Below, piece by piece: positions 46,323-55,058 of a stretch of DNA of 64,000 bases. Location: positions 1 to 64,000 of the forward strand of contig NZ_JAODAB010000007.1 in the NCBI RefSeq assembly GCF_025336485.1, written 5' to 3'. The DNA is from Pseudomonas citri. Lineage in GTDB: Bacteria; Pseudomonadota; Gammaproteobacteria; Pseudomonadales; Pseudomonadaceae. Every line of letters starts with the position of its first letter. The stretch's first letter is position 1. The position numbers and the translations under genes are program-made. Below the pieces are notes generated by a model, which was given only the letters and a program-made list of their open reading frames with translations, searched no databases and was not told where the DNA came from.

Positions 46323-46883
46323 TCAGGCTATGCGAACCCGCTGCTCTTCGATTTTCGCTCGGATGGACGCCATCCATTGTTCGCGGGTCTGGAAGCCCGG
46401 GCGGCGAAGGCACATGGCTTCGGTCTGGGCCATGATGACCTCGGTGGGCAGCTCCAGATCGAGCGGCTCCTTGCAGGGTTGGGCTGTATAGAAGGGCGTG
46501 TCGACATACATCTCGATCGGGTTGCCTTCAGGGTCCTTGAAATAGATGGACCAGGCATTGCCATGGTCGACCTGTCCAATCCCCTGGATGCCGCTGTTCC
46601 TGGCGAACCGGTAGTAGGTTTGCAGATCCTCCAGTGAATTGAGCAGGAACGACAACTGATTGATCGGGTTGAACGGCAGATCGACGGGCTTGCCATCGAA
46701 CAGCACCACCTGATGATGCACCTCAGGGTTTTGCGTCATGAAGAACAGACGGTGCCCGGTGGACGCCACGCCTTTGTCGCTGACGATGAAGCCCAGGGTG
46801 CGACAGTAGAAATCGACCATGTGATCGAGGTCTTCGCAGAACACGCCGGTGTGGGTGAAGTTGATAGTCGGTAATGTGGGCAT
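46323..46883 (-). CDS. VOC-family (glyoxalase/dioxygenase superfamily) protein
   Basis: A 186-residue single VOC unit with paired beta-alpha-beta-beta-beta modules. Candidate metal ligands are H11 (FTHTGVF), H57 (EVHHQVVLF) and E124 (NPIEMY). Such proteins can be extradiol ring-cleavage dioxygenases or isomerases. In this operon, between a ring hydroxylase and an FAH hydrolase, ring cleavage of a catechol product is the tempting reading, but it is inference. The start is the ATG of MPTLPTINF. Confidence 0.78.
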   Translation of the reverse strand: MPTLPTINFTHTGVFCEDLDHMVDFYCRTLGFIVSDKGVASTGHRLFFMTQNPEVHHQVVLFDGKPVDLPFNPINQLSFLLNSLEDLQTYYRFARNSGIQGIGQVDHGNAWSIYFKDPEGNPIEMYVDTPFYTAQPCKEPLDLELPTEVIMAQTEAMCLRRPGFQTREQWMASIRAKIEEQRVRIA

Positions 46884-46923
46884 CTGGAACCTCCGGTTTT
46901 TATGATTGTGTAGAGGGCAACAC

Positions 46924-47775
46924 TCAGGCTTCGTCAATCACGCCGTTCGATAGCGTCCCGATCTCAGTGATGACCACTTCGAATACGTCGCCGGGTTTGA
47001 GGAAAATCGGTGGCTTTCGCTTGAAACCGATGCCACTTGGCGTACCCGTTGCCAGAATGTCCCCCGGGTTCCAAGGCAAGGCTTTCGACACGTAGGCGAT
47101 CAGATGCGGAATGTCGAATGCCAGCTCTGAAAGGCTGCCTTCCTGTAATTGTTCACCGTTGAGAACACCACGCACCACCAGCGTACGGTAATCGGAAATC
47201 TCCGCCGCTGGAATCAGCCATGGGCCCAGCGCACCGGTTTTCCTGAAGGTCTTGCCCATGCCGTACTGATGGGTGTGAAACTGCCAGTCACGCACGCTGG
47301 CGTCGTTGAAGCAGGTGTAGCCCGCTACGTGATCCATGGCATCGGCCGGATCGATATGCGCCCCTCCTTTGCCGATCACCACGGCCAGTTCGGCCTCGAA
47401 GTCGAATTGCTCCGACACTTTGGGCCTGACCAGCGGCTCGCCATGGGGAAGCAGGGTCTCGGCGAAACGCTGGAAAATCACCGGGAACTCGCCCACCTTG
47501 CGGCCGGCTTCTTCGGCATGGGCGACGTAGTTGATGCCGACGCAGATGACCTTGCCGGGGTTGGGAATGACCGCTTCCAACTGGACACTGGAGAGCGGGT
47601 AATCGGCCTGCACGGTTTCCAGCGATTGCCGTGCCTGACTCAGATAAGACGGGTCGGCGAGAAAAGACGCGAGGTCCGGCACCTGCTCGAAACGACGGGT
47701 CAGCTCGACCACACCCTCACCAACCAGCACACCGAAGTGAGCCTTTCCTTCTTTACGGTACGAAATCAGCTTCAT
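46924..47775 (-). CDS. fumarylacetoacetate hydrolase family protein
   Basis: A 283-residue FAH-fold enzyme. The metal acids E-x-E lie in FDFEAELAVVIGKGG, with PVIFQRFAETLLPHGEPLV and NPGDILATGTPSGIGF downstream. The family cleaves carbon-carbon bonds of beta-diketo or ring-cleaved acids. It is the first gene of the minus operon. Its start (MKLISYRKEG) lies 17 bases from the GntR-type operator at 47792, so it is probably regulated by the GntR protein. Confidence 0.86.
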   Translation of the reverse strand: MKLISYRKEGKAHFGVLVGEGVVELTRRFEQVPDLASFLADPSYLSQARQSLETVQADYPLSSVQLEAVIPNPGKVICVGINYVAHAEEAGRKVGEFPVIFQRFAETLLPHGEPLVRPKVSEQFDFEAELAVVIGKGGAHIDPADAMDHVAGYTCFNDASVRDWQFHTHQYGMGKTFRKTGALGPWLIPAAEISDYRTLVVRGVLNGEQLQEGSLSELAFDIPHLIAYVSKALPWNPGDILATGTPSGIGFKRKPPIFLKPGDVFEVVITEIGTLSNGVIDEA

Positions 47776-47791
47776 GTTGTCCCTCCTGTTT

Positions 47792-47803
47792 TTATGCACA
47801 AAA
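47792..47803 (-). promoter_or_regulatory. GntR-type operator before the hydrolase operon
   Basis: TTATGCACAAAA plus the following AACTAAT matches the sequence at 43431-43447 (TGCACAAAAACTAAT shared). A further TGCATAATGCAAAA lies at about 47833. This gap (47776-47900) also separates the divergent DUF1185 gene. Confidence 0.65.
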
Positions 47804-47900
47804 ACTAATTTCTTGCACCATACATCATTAAATGCATAATGCAAAACACCACTTCAAAAAATAACGAGCCGCTGAGGCTCACGGTTCCTGGAGGTCAGGC

Positions 47901-48482
47901 ATGTCGCTGGTGATGGTTCGCAAGATCAAGCTGGACATAGAAGAAGTCTTCCACGAGGGTGGACCTCGCTCTCCGCAACCCTTGAGGATTGCAGTCGCTA
48001 CCGCAGTGGTGGCCAACCCTTATGCGGGCAGATATGTAGAGGACCTGCTGCCGTTCATGCAGCAATTGAGAGGCCTGGGGGCCGAGTTGGCCGAACGGCT
48101 GATTGATGCCCTGGGGGGCGTCGATCACGTGCAGGCCTATGGCAAGGGCGCGATTGTCGGCGACGACGGCGAGCTGGAGCATGGCGCGGTCTGGCACGAG
48201 GCCGGCGGCTGGGCCATGCGCGAAGCGCTGGGCAACCCGAAGGCCATCGTTCCCGCGGGTAAAACCATCGGCGGCCCTGGCTGCCGGGTGATGATCCCGT
48301 TGGGGCACATCCAGGCAGCTTATGTGCGCAGCCACTTCGGCGTGGCCGAGATGACCGTGTGGGACGGCCCTCGTCGTGGCGAAATTGCCTTTGGCCTGGC
48401 CATGGCCAGTGGTGGCAGGATCCATGCACGCCTGGGTGGCTTGGCGGCGACGGACGTAAAAGGTGAGGACGGTTTGCGCTAG
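47901..48482 (+). CDS. DUF1185 amino-acid-synthesis family protein
   Basis: A 193-residue protein of the AmtA-like DUF1185 family, with IAVATAVVANPYAGRYVEDLLPFM at the start and VHAQAYGKGAIVGDDGELEHGAVWHEAGG-like text in the middle. Its reaction is unknown. The start (MSLVMVRK) is not ideal but the only good one. It heads the plus-strand operon leading to the dehydrogenase and cupin. Confidence 0.8.
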   Translation: MSLVMVRKIKLDIEEVFHEGGPRSPQPLRIAVATAVVANPYAGRYVEDLLPFMQQLRGLGAELAERLIDALGGVDHVQAYGKGAIVGDDGELEHGAVWHEAGGWAMREALGNPKAIVPAGKTIGGPGCRVMIPLGHIQAAYVRSHFGVAEMTVWDGPRRGEIAFGLAMASGGRIHARLGGLAATDVKGEDGLR

Positions 48483-48548
48483 ACCGATTGAAGCAAGGCT
48501 CGAAGGTCGCGTTCCACTACAAAAACAAGACAAGTGCTGGAGAACATC

Positions 48549-49664
48549 ATGACGACAAGAACAATGCGCGCCGCACGCCTGTATGAAGGCGGCAAACCCA
48601 TGGTCATCGAACACCTGCCCGTCCCGCAGATTCGTCCGACCGAGGTACTGGTCAGGATCAAGGCCTGCGGGATCGTGCCGAACCTGCACAACATCCTGAC
48701 CAACTGGGTCAAATGGTTTCCCCATAATCCGCTGCCGAAATTGCCGGCCACGTTCGGCCTGGACCCTACCGGGATCATCGAGGCGGTCGGTCCCCAGGTG
48801 TATGACTTCAAGGTCGGTGACCGGGTCTATGTGAATCCGGGACGCCACTGTGGCTCCTGCCGGGCCTGTCGCTCGGGCAACACCATCGCCTGCACCGCCT
48901 ACACCTTCAACGGCTACTTCGGTTTCACCCCGAAAAGCCCACGGATGTTCGAAGACTACCCCTACGGCGGCCTGTGCGAATACATCCCGGCTCCGCAATA
49001 CAGCCTGGTCAAACTGCCAGACAATCTCAGCTTCGAGACCGCCGCGCGACTGGGCTACCTGGGCACCGCCTACAAGGCGATGATCAAGGCCAACGTCGGC
49101 CCCGGCACCACCCTGTTGATCAATGGCATCAGCGGCACCCTCGGCCTGGGTGCCGTCGCCCTGGCCCTCGCCATGGGTGTGCGCAAGATCCTCGGCACCG
49201 CCAGGAACCAGGAGCTTTTCCAGCGTGTGAAGGATCTCGCGGCACCGGGCCGGATTGAAATCCATACCCTGGGCACGAAACCAACCCAGCAATGGGTCGA
49301 TGAGGTCACCCAAGGCGAAGGCGTCGATGTGGTGATCGATGCCCTCGGTCCAGGGGCGCCACATGAGACGCTGACCCAAGCGCTCAAGTCCATCCATCGC
49401 GGTGGGCACCTGATCAATATCGGGGCGATCGCCGGCGAAGTACCCATCGATCTGCACTGGATCATGGACAACGATATCCAGATCAGCGGCTCCGCGTGGT
49501 TCACCACCGGACAAGGGCAGGACATGACTGACATGGTGGAATCCGGCGTCCTGGATCTTTCCTTCTTCGAGAACACGGCGTTCAGCCTGGAAGCCGTCAA
49601 CGACGCGATTACCGGTATCGAAAATCGCAACGGTGGCTTCAGCAACTACGTCATCTGCCCTTGA
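48549..49664 (+). CDS. zinc-binding alcohol dehydrogenase
   Basis: A 371-residue MDR protein with the structural zinc cysteines CGSCRACRSGNTIAC and an alcohol-dehydrogenase catalytic zinc pattern that is atypical (CGIVPNLHN at the catalytic cysteine; the usual GHE is replaced by GLDPTG). The glycine-rich Rossmann motif is INGISGTLGLGAVALA. The atypical site suggests a quinone-reductase-like or zinc-free activity on the ring-derived substrate. Start at 48549. Confidence 0.8.
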   Translation: MTTRTMRAARLYEGGKPMVIEHLPVPQIRPTEVLVRIKACGIVPNLHNILTNWVKWFPHNPLPKLPATFGLDPTGIIEAVGPQVYDFKVGDRVYVNPGRHCGSCRACRSGNTIACTAYTFNGYFGFTPKSPRMFEDYPYGGLCEYIPAPQYSLVKLPDNLSFETAARLGYLGTAYKAMIKANVGPGTTLLINGISGTLGLGAVALALAMGVRKILGTARNQELFQRVKDLAAPGRIEIHTLGTKPTQQWVDEVTQGEGVDVVIDALGPGAPHETLTQALKSIHRGGHLINIGAIAGEVPIDLHWIMDNDIQISGSAWFTTGQGQDMTDMVESGVLDLSFFENTAFSLEAVNDAITGIENRNGGFSNYVICP

Positions 49665-49731
49665 GGCTGATCGGAACCGTCCACGCAACGGCGGGCACCG
49701 TGATGCCCGCCCATCGAATTAAAGGAATGTC

Positions 49732-50268
49732 ATGAAGATTCGAAGAGTTGTCACCGGTCTGGACGCCGCGGGCCAATCGGTTTTTATCAGCGATGAAACA
49801 GCACCACGCGCGCGTGCCTTCGAGTCGATCCCCGGCCACGCCATGGCACACTTATGGTCCACCGGCACCGTCACCCGATCGTCGAATACGCAACTGGATC
49901 CTACGCTTGACTATCCTCCACTGGTTCCTGGACCGGGCGAAACCAGTCTGGCGATCTATGACTTCCCCCCGGACCCGGTCATGCAGAATCCTATCGATAT
50001 CGGGCAGATGATTGAAGAACTGGGCGGTGCCCTGCCCGGCCTTTTCGAATGCTTCGAGCCCGACCAGCCGGGCATGCATACGACCCCGACCATCGACTAC
50101 GGCATCCTCCTCGAAGGGGAACTCTGGCTGGAACTGGACAACGGCGAACAGAAACGGATCCTGCCCGGCGACGTGGTCATCCAGCAGGGAACCCGGCACG
50201 CCTGGCGTAACAAAAGTGACCGGATTGCCCGTGCGCTGTTTGTGATGATCGGCGCAAAACGCGATTAA
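49732..50268 (+). CDS. cupin-domain protein
   Basis: A 178-residue single-cupin protein. The cupin motif around MHTTPTIDYGILLEGELWLELDNGE and GDVVIQQGTRHAWRN gives H, D/E and H candidate metal ligands. It may be an isomerase or dioxygenase of the same pathway or a small-molecule sensor. AAAGGA lies before the ATG. Last intact gene of this operon. Confidence 0.82.
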   Translation: MKIRRVVTGLDAAGQSVFISDETAPRARAFESIPGHAMAHLWSTGTVTRSSNTQLDPTLDYPPLVPGPGETSLAIYDFPPDPVMQNPIDIGQMIEELGGALPGLFECFEPDQPGMHTTPTIDYGILLEGELWLELDNGEQKRILPGDVVIQQGTRHAWRNKSDRIARALFVMIGAKRD

Positions 50269-50299
50269 CGGCTCGTTCCCGGATTTTCAGGGGTTCAAT

Positions 50300-50470
50300 A
50301 TGACCATGCATTACATCGCAGTGACCGGTGCCGAGACGATGGGCAGCGGCGTTACCCAGGTCTGTGCGACTGCCGACCACCTCCTGTTATTTCCAACTGG
50401 CCTTGCAGGGTTTCGCCTACCTGGACGCAGTCCAACAGCAGCAGGTCAGCCAGCAGTACGCCCGGTATGA
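50300..50470 (+). pseudogene. remnant of a 3-hydroxyacyl-CoA dehydrogenase 5' end
   Basis: The ATG at 50300 starts IAVTGAETMGSGVTQVCATADH, which matches the N-terminal NAD-binding loop of PaaH/HbdA-type enzymes (usually VIGAGTMGSGIAQVCA). The similarity stops after about 27 residues, and the frame ends at 50470. The rest of the gene is absent. It is a decayed end of a beta-oxidation gene that once followed the cupin gene. Confidence 0.7.
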
Positions 50471-50684
50471 GAACGCGTTTCTGCGTGTCGTCTTCAGCGA
50501 TGCCCTGCTTGCCCACTCGTCCTGCGCGGCAGCGGGACATGCTATTACCCGGTTCCTCAACGGCCTGACGGGTCGGCCGCAGGACCAACCGCTGACTGAC
50601 GATGCCTGGGTCAGCGTGGTAGAGCGGATGATTGAGTGCTTCGAATCCAGGTTCCTTTGCGCCGACGCACCATCATTCCAATAA
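50328..50684 (+). CDS. small hypothetical protein, 5' end uncertain
   Basis: The frame reads 118 residues from a GTG, but only the part from CYFQLALQGFAYLD to CADAPSFQ (after about 50385) looks like a genuine helical protein; the earlier residues overlap the dehydrogenase relic in another frame. Probably a 3' fragment of a hypothetical gene whose start has been replaced. The end overlaps the phosphodiesterase stop by 12 bases. Confidence 0.4.
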   Translation: MPRRWAAALPRSVRLPTTSCYFQLALQGFAYLDAVQQQQVSQQYARYENAFLRVVFSDALLAHSSCAAAGHAITRFLNGLTGRPQDQPLTDDAWVSVVERMIECFESRFLCADAPSFQ

Positions 50685-51131
50685 ACGAATGATCCGCGGC
50701 TCGATCAAGCCCTCACTCACCTCAAGCAACGCCAGCGTCACCGGCAACTTGAAACGCCGCCGGCCGGCGCTGCCGGGGTTCAGGTACAAACGCTCGCCAC
50801 GCCATTCGATGCCGGGTTTGTGGGAATGCCCCGTGACAACCATCTTCACATCCGGGTCGAGCGGAGCCGGAACATCGGCAATGTCATGCACCAATAGAAC
50901 CTGCCATCCACACAGATCGAATTGCAGGCTATCGGCAAGCTGCCCGGCCCAATCGGCATCGAGATCGTTGTTGCCGCGCACCACGTGCAGCGGAGCAATG
51001 GAGGCCAGTTGTTCCAGGATCCCAGGGCTGCCGATATCACCGCCATGAATGATCCGCTCGCACCCCACAAGCGCGGCAAGCGCTTCAGGGCGGAGCAATC
51101 CGTGGGTATCGGAAATGACGCCGACTCTCAT
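50673..51131 (-). CDS. YfcE-type metallophosphoesterase
   Basis: A 152-residue calcineurin-like phosphoesterase with the motif set DTHG, HGGD, GNND, VHD and GHSH, which bind two metal ions. It hydrolyses phosphodiesters; the natural substrate is unknown. The small size is normal for YfcE/MJ0936. It is divergent from the diguanylate cyclase gene. Confidence 0.87.
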   Translation of the reverse strand: MRVGVISDTHGLLRPEALAALVGCERIIHGGDIGSPGILEQLASIAPLHVVRGNNDLDADWAGQLADSLQFDLCGWQVLLVHDIADVPAPLDPDVKMVVTGHSHKPGIEWRGERLYLNPGSAGRRRFKLPVTLALLEVSEGLIEPRIIRLLE

Positions 51132-51251
51132 GAGAGTTTCCCGCTGTGTCTCCGCCGACGTTTGCCTCGTCGCAACGGGCTAACGTGCCGCAATTGAATA
51201 GGATAGGCTGCGCATCCATAGTGCGCAGACTTGTCGTAAAAGGAAATATTG

Positions 51252-52817
51252 ATGCTCGGACGCAAACGGCCAGAGCCGATGGTTGACAGCTCTGAAGCCT
51301 TCCCACCACCGACTGCGCGCGCTGGCGCAGCCTTGCGCCTCACCGTGAGTTTCATGTTGGTGGTGGTCATGGCTTTCCTTGCCGTCGAAGGCTGGCGGAC
51401 CTGGCGCGATTATCGAGCCGCGTTTGCGTCGGCCCGCGATTCGGTGACCAACCTGGCACGGGCAACGGCCCAGCATGCCGAAGACACCATCCGGCAAGTG
51501 GATGTGGTGACCGCCGCCCTGGGTGAGCGGGTCGAGGGCGATGGGCTGCAGAACATGGACATCCCACGCATTCACAAACTGCTGGTGCAGCAGTCGGCCA
51601 TCATGCCGCAATTGCACGGACTGTTTATCTACGGAGCCAACGGACAGTGGCTGGTCACGGACAAGGAAACCATCCCGGAACCGGCGAACAACGCCGACCG
51701 TGACTACTTCCAGTACCACCGCACCCATGAGGACCGTAACGTGCGGATCGGTACCGTGATCCGCAGCCGCTCCACCAACGACCTGATCATCCCGATCTCG
51801 CGTCGCCTGAACAATCCCGACGGTTCGTTCGCCGGTGTGCTGTTGGGGACGGTCAAGGTCAGCTATTTCGTCGACTATTACGGTGATTTCAAGATCGATG
51901 ACAAAGGCGCCCTGGTCCTGGCCACCCGCGAGGGAACGATCCTGGTCCGCCGGCCCTTCGTTGAATCGGTGATCGGCAAGAGCCTGGTCGACAGCGTGAT
52001 CTTCAGGGAGTACCTGCCCACGTCAAACCAGGGTGTGGTGGAGGCCAAGGCGGTCGTCGACGGCACCGAGCGTGTCTACGGTTACCGGGCCCTGACCACC
52101 TACCCGCTGGTGGTGGAGGCCGGCCTGTCGCGCGAGTCCATCATCGCGCCGTGGCGTCGTGATTTGCTCAAGACGGGCGTGGTGCTGCTGTTCCTCATCG
52201 CGATACTCGTGGGTTTCGGGCTTATCGTGCTGAGCCAGTTGCGCTACCGGATGAGCATGGAGAAGCAGATTCGCAGCGCCCACCAGACCATGAAGGATAT
52301 GGCGCTGACCGACAGCCTGACCGGGCTGGGCAACCGCCGACGGCTGGACAGCACCCTGGCCGATGAGATTCGCCTGGCCAAGCGCCAGGGCTCATCCCTC
52401 GCGATGATCATGCTCGATGTCGACTACTTCAAGCGCTTTAACGACAAATACGGCCATGCTGCCGGGGACGACTGCCTCCGCGCGATAGCCGGCGCGATTC
52501 AGAAAACCATCAGGCGCCCCGGTGACCTGGCGGTCCGCTACGGTGGCGAAGAATTCACCGTGTTGCTGCCCAACACCGACGCGGCGGGCGCCAGCAAGGT
52601 CGCACAAGATATCCTGGAGGCGATCAGGGCCTTGCGCATCGAACATGGCGACCATCCACTGGGCATCGTCACGGCCAGCGCGGGCGTCACCGTCAGCCAG
52701 CCAAGCACCGAAGACGTGACCCCGGCCATGCTGATCAAGGCCGCCGACGCCTTCTTGTACCTGGCCAAGAACACCGGGCGAAACCGTTGGTGCAGCGCCG
52801 ACGCGTCCCAGGGATGA
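51252..52817 (+). CDS. diguanylate cyclase with periplasmic double-Cache sensor
   Basis: A 521-residue membrane protein: helix at about 27-47, a double-Cache (dCACHE_1) sensor to about 310, a second helix at 312-334 and a GGDEF domain. The active motif is GGEEF (431-435), with an inhibitory I-site R422-P-G-D425 five residues before, so it should make cyclic-di-GMP with product feedback. AAGGAA lies before the ATG. Confidence 0.9.
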   Translation: MLGRKRPEPMVDSSEAFPPPTARAGAALRLTVSFMLVVVMAFLAVEGWRTWRDYRAAFASARDSVTNLARATAQHAEDTIRQVDVVTAALGERVEGDGLQNMDIPRIHKLLVQQSAIMPQLHGLFIYGANGQWLVTDKETIPEPANNADRDYFQYHRTHEDRNVRIGTVIRSRSTNDLIIPISRRLNNPDGSFAGVLLGTVKVSYFVDYYGDFKIDDKGALVLATREGTILVRRPFVESVIGKSLVDSVIFREYLPTSNQGVVEAKAVVDGTERVYGYRALTTYPLVVEAGLSRESIIAPWRRDLLKTGVVLLFLIAILVGFGLIVLSQLRYRMSMEKQIRSAHQTMKDMALTDSLTGLGNRRRLDSTLADEIRLAKRQGSSLAMIMLDVDYFKRFNDKYGHAAGDDCLRAIAGAIQKTIRRPGDLAVRYGGEEFTVLLPNTDAAGASKVAQDILEAIRALRIEHGDHPLGIVTASAGVTVSQPSTEDVTPAMLIKAADAFLYLAKNTGRNRWCSADASQG

Positions 52818-52913
52818 CCTCCGCGCATCGATCCATGTCGGTTCACAGGTGCCTGCCGGGCGTCCGACGGCTACAATGCTCGCTTCGACCGTGACCTGCC
52901 TGATAAAAAATAC

Positions 52914-54914
52914 ATGTCCTTGCCCAAACATCATCTGGAATTGCTCAGCCCCGCCCGCGACGTGACCATCGCCCGCGAGGCCATCCTGCATGGCGCCGAC
53001 GCCGTGTACATCGGTGGCCCGAGTTTCGGCGCGCGTCACAACGCCTGCAACGAGGTGGGCGATATCGCCCGGCTGGTGGAGTTCGCCCATCGCTACCACG
53101 CCCGGGTGTTCACCACCCTCAACACGATCCTGCATGACAACGAGCTGGAGCCGGCCCGCCAGTTGATCCACCAGTTGTACGACGCCGGCGTCGATGCCTT
53201 GATCGTCCAGGACCTCGGGGTGATGGAGCTGGACATCCCGCCGATCGAGCTGCATGCGAGCACCCAGACCGACATCCGCACCCTGGCACGGGCCAAGTTC
53301 CTCGACCAGGCCGGTTTTTCGCAACTGGTGCTGGCCCGCGAGCTGAACCTGCAGGAAATCCGCGCCATCGCCGACGAGACCGACGCGGCCATCGAATTCT
53401 TCATCCACGGTGCGCTGTGCGTAGCGTTTTCCGGGCAATGCAACATTTCCCACGCCCAGAACGGTCGCAGCGCCAACCGTGGCGACTGCTCCCAGGCCTG
53501 TCGCCTGCCCTACACCCTCAAGGACGACCAGGGACGCGTGGTCGCCTATGAGAAGCACCTGCTGTCGATGAAAGACAACAACCAGAGCGCCAACATCCGC
53601 GCCCTGGTCGAGGCCGGCGTGCGCTCGTTCAAGATCGAAGGACGCTACAAGGACGTGGGCTACGTGAAGAACATCACCGCCTATTATCGCCAGCGCCTGG
53701 ACGATGTCCTCGAGGATCGTCCGGACCTGGCCCGCGCCTCCAGCGGTCGTACCGCGCACTTCTTCGTGCCGGATCCGGAAAAGACCTTCCACCGTGGCAG
53801 CACCGATTACTTCGTCAGCGAGCGCAAGATCGACATCGGCGCCTTCGACTCGCCCACCTTTACCGGCGTGCCGGTGGGCGTGGTAGAGAAAGTCGGCAAG
53901 CGCGACCTGCAAGTGGTGACCTTCGATCCGCTGTCCAACGGTGACGGCCTCAATGTGCTGGTCAAGCGCGAAGTACTCGGCTTCCGGGCCAACATCGCCG
54001 AGCCCAAGGGCGAATTCGAAGAGGACGGCCAGAAGCGTTATCGCTACCGCGTCGAGCCCAACGAGATGCCGGCGGACCTGTACAAACTGCGTCCCAACCA
54101 CCCCTTGAGTCGCAACCTTGACCACAACTGGCAACAAGCGCTGCTCAAGACTTCTTCGGAGCGTCGTATCGGCCTGTCGTGGGTCGCCCGCCTGCGCGAA
54201 GAACGCCTGGAACTGACCGCTACCAGCGAGGAAGGCATCCGCGCCAGCGTCGCCCTGGACGGGCCGTTCGGCCTGGCGAACAAGCCTGAGCAAGCGCTGG
54301 AACAACTGCATGACCTGCTGGGCCAACTGGGCACCACCGAGTACCACGCCACGGCCATCGAGCTGGACGCCCCCCAGGCGTATTTCATTCCCAACTCCCA
54401 GCTCAAGGCCTTGCGCCGCGAAGTCATCGAAGCCCTGACCGCAGCCCGCGTCGCGGCCCATCCCCGGGGCGGTCGCAAGGCCGAGACCAACCCGCCGCCG
54501 GTGTACCCGGAATCGCACCTGTCGTTCCTCGCCAACGTCTACAACCAGAAGGCCCGGGATTTCTACCATCGCCACGGCGTTGAATTGATCGACGCGGCGT
54601 TCGAGGCCCACGAGGAAACAGGCGAAGTGCCGGTGATGATCACCAAGCATTGCCTGCGCTTCTCGTTCAACCTGTGCCCCAAGCAGGCCAAGGGCGTCAC
54701 CGGCGTGCGCACCAAGGTCGCGCCGATGCAACTGATCCAGGGCGATGAGGTGCTGACACTGAAGTTCGACTGCAAACCCTGCGAGATGCACGTCATCGGC
54801 AAGATCAAGGGGCACATCCTTGACCTGCCATTGCCGGGCAGCGCGGCGGAGCCGGTGGTGGGCTACATCAGCCCGGAAGACCTGCTCAAGACCATTCCCC
54901 GCGCACCGCACTGA
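52914..54914 (+). CDS. rlhA: U32-family rRNA C-hydroxylase (RlhA/YdcP)
   Basis: A 666-residue protein, long like RlhA rather than the shorter TrhP/YegQ; RlhA hydroxylates C2501 of 23S rRNA in E. coli. The U32 core shows the conserved EFFIHGALCVAFSGQCNISH and GRSANRGDCSQACRLPY with four cysteines for an iron-sulfur cluster. The C-terminal extension is the RlhA-specific domain. ATG at 52914. Confidence 0.85.
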   Translation: MSLPKHHLELLSPARDVTIAREAILHGADAVYIGGPSFGARHNACNEVGDIARLVEFAHRYHARVFTTLNTILHDNELEPARQLIHQLYDAGVDALIVQDLGVMELDIPPIELHASTQTDIRTLARAKFLDQAGFSQLVLARELNLQEIRAIADETDAAIEFFIHGALCVAFSGQCNISHAQNGRSANRGDCSQACRLPYTLKDDQGRVVAYEKHLLSMKDNNQSANIRALVEAGVRSFKIEGRYKDVGYVKNITAYYRQRLDDVLEDRPDLARASSGRTAHFFVPDPEKTFHRGSTDYFVSERKIDIGAFDSPTFTGVPVGVVEKVGKRDLQVVTFDPLSNGDGLNVLVKREVLGFRANIAEPKGEFEEDGQKRYRYRVEPNEMPADLYKLRPNHPLSRNLDHNWQQALLKTSSERRIGLSWVARLREERLELTATSEEGIRASVALDGPFGLANKPEQALEQLHDLLGQLGTTEYHATAIELDAPQAYFIPNSQLKALRREVIEALTAARVAAHPRGGRKAETNPPPVYPESHLSFLANVYNQKARDFYHRHGVELIDAAFEAHEETGEVPVMITKHCLRFSFNLCPKQAKGVTGVRTKVAPMQLIQGDEVLTLKFDCKPCEMHVIGKIKGHILDLPLPGSAAEPVVGYISPEDLLKTIPRAPH

Positions 54915-54921
54915 GTGACTC

Positions 54922-54977
54922 GGCTTTGTACGAAAAGTGCCTGCGCGACGATCATGCTGCGCTTTTCGTTCAAACCC
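54922..54977. repeat. GGCTTTGTACG inverted repeat (copy 3)
   Basis: GGCTTTGTACGAAAAGT (54922-54938) and the inverted arm GCTTTTCGTTCAAACCC (54961-54977) form an imperfect palindrome of about 56 bases. It shares the outer end with the elements at 16350 and 22428. It lies between rlhA and the peptidase. Confidence 0.65.
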
Positions 54978-55058
54978 TAAGGATGTGCTAGGTTGCAAAG
55001 GTTTGTTTCATTACTGAAACACCTTCCTCCACTGCTCTGCAAAGGAATGCCCCCGACC

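Noticed and set aside
47895..49688. 597-codon minus-strand frame over the DUF1185 and ADH genes
   Set aside because: Composition-driven shadow of two well-supported plus-strand genes.
52392..54998. Very long minus-strand open frame over rlhA
   Set aside because: It is antisense to a conserved gene and its translation has no recognisable domain; long open antisense frames are usual at this GC content.
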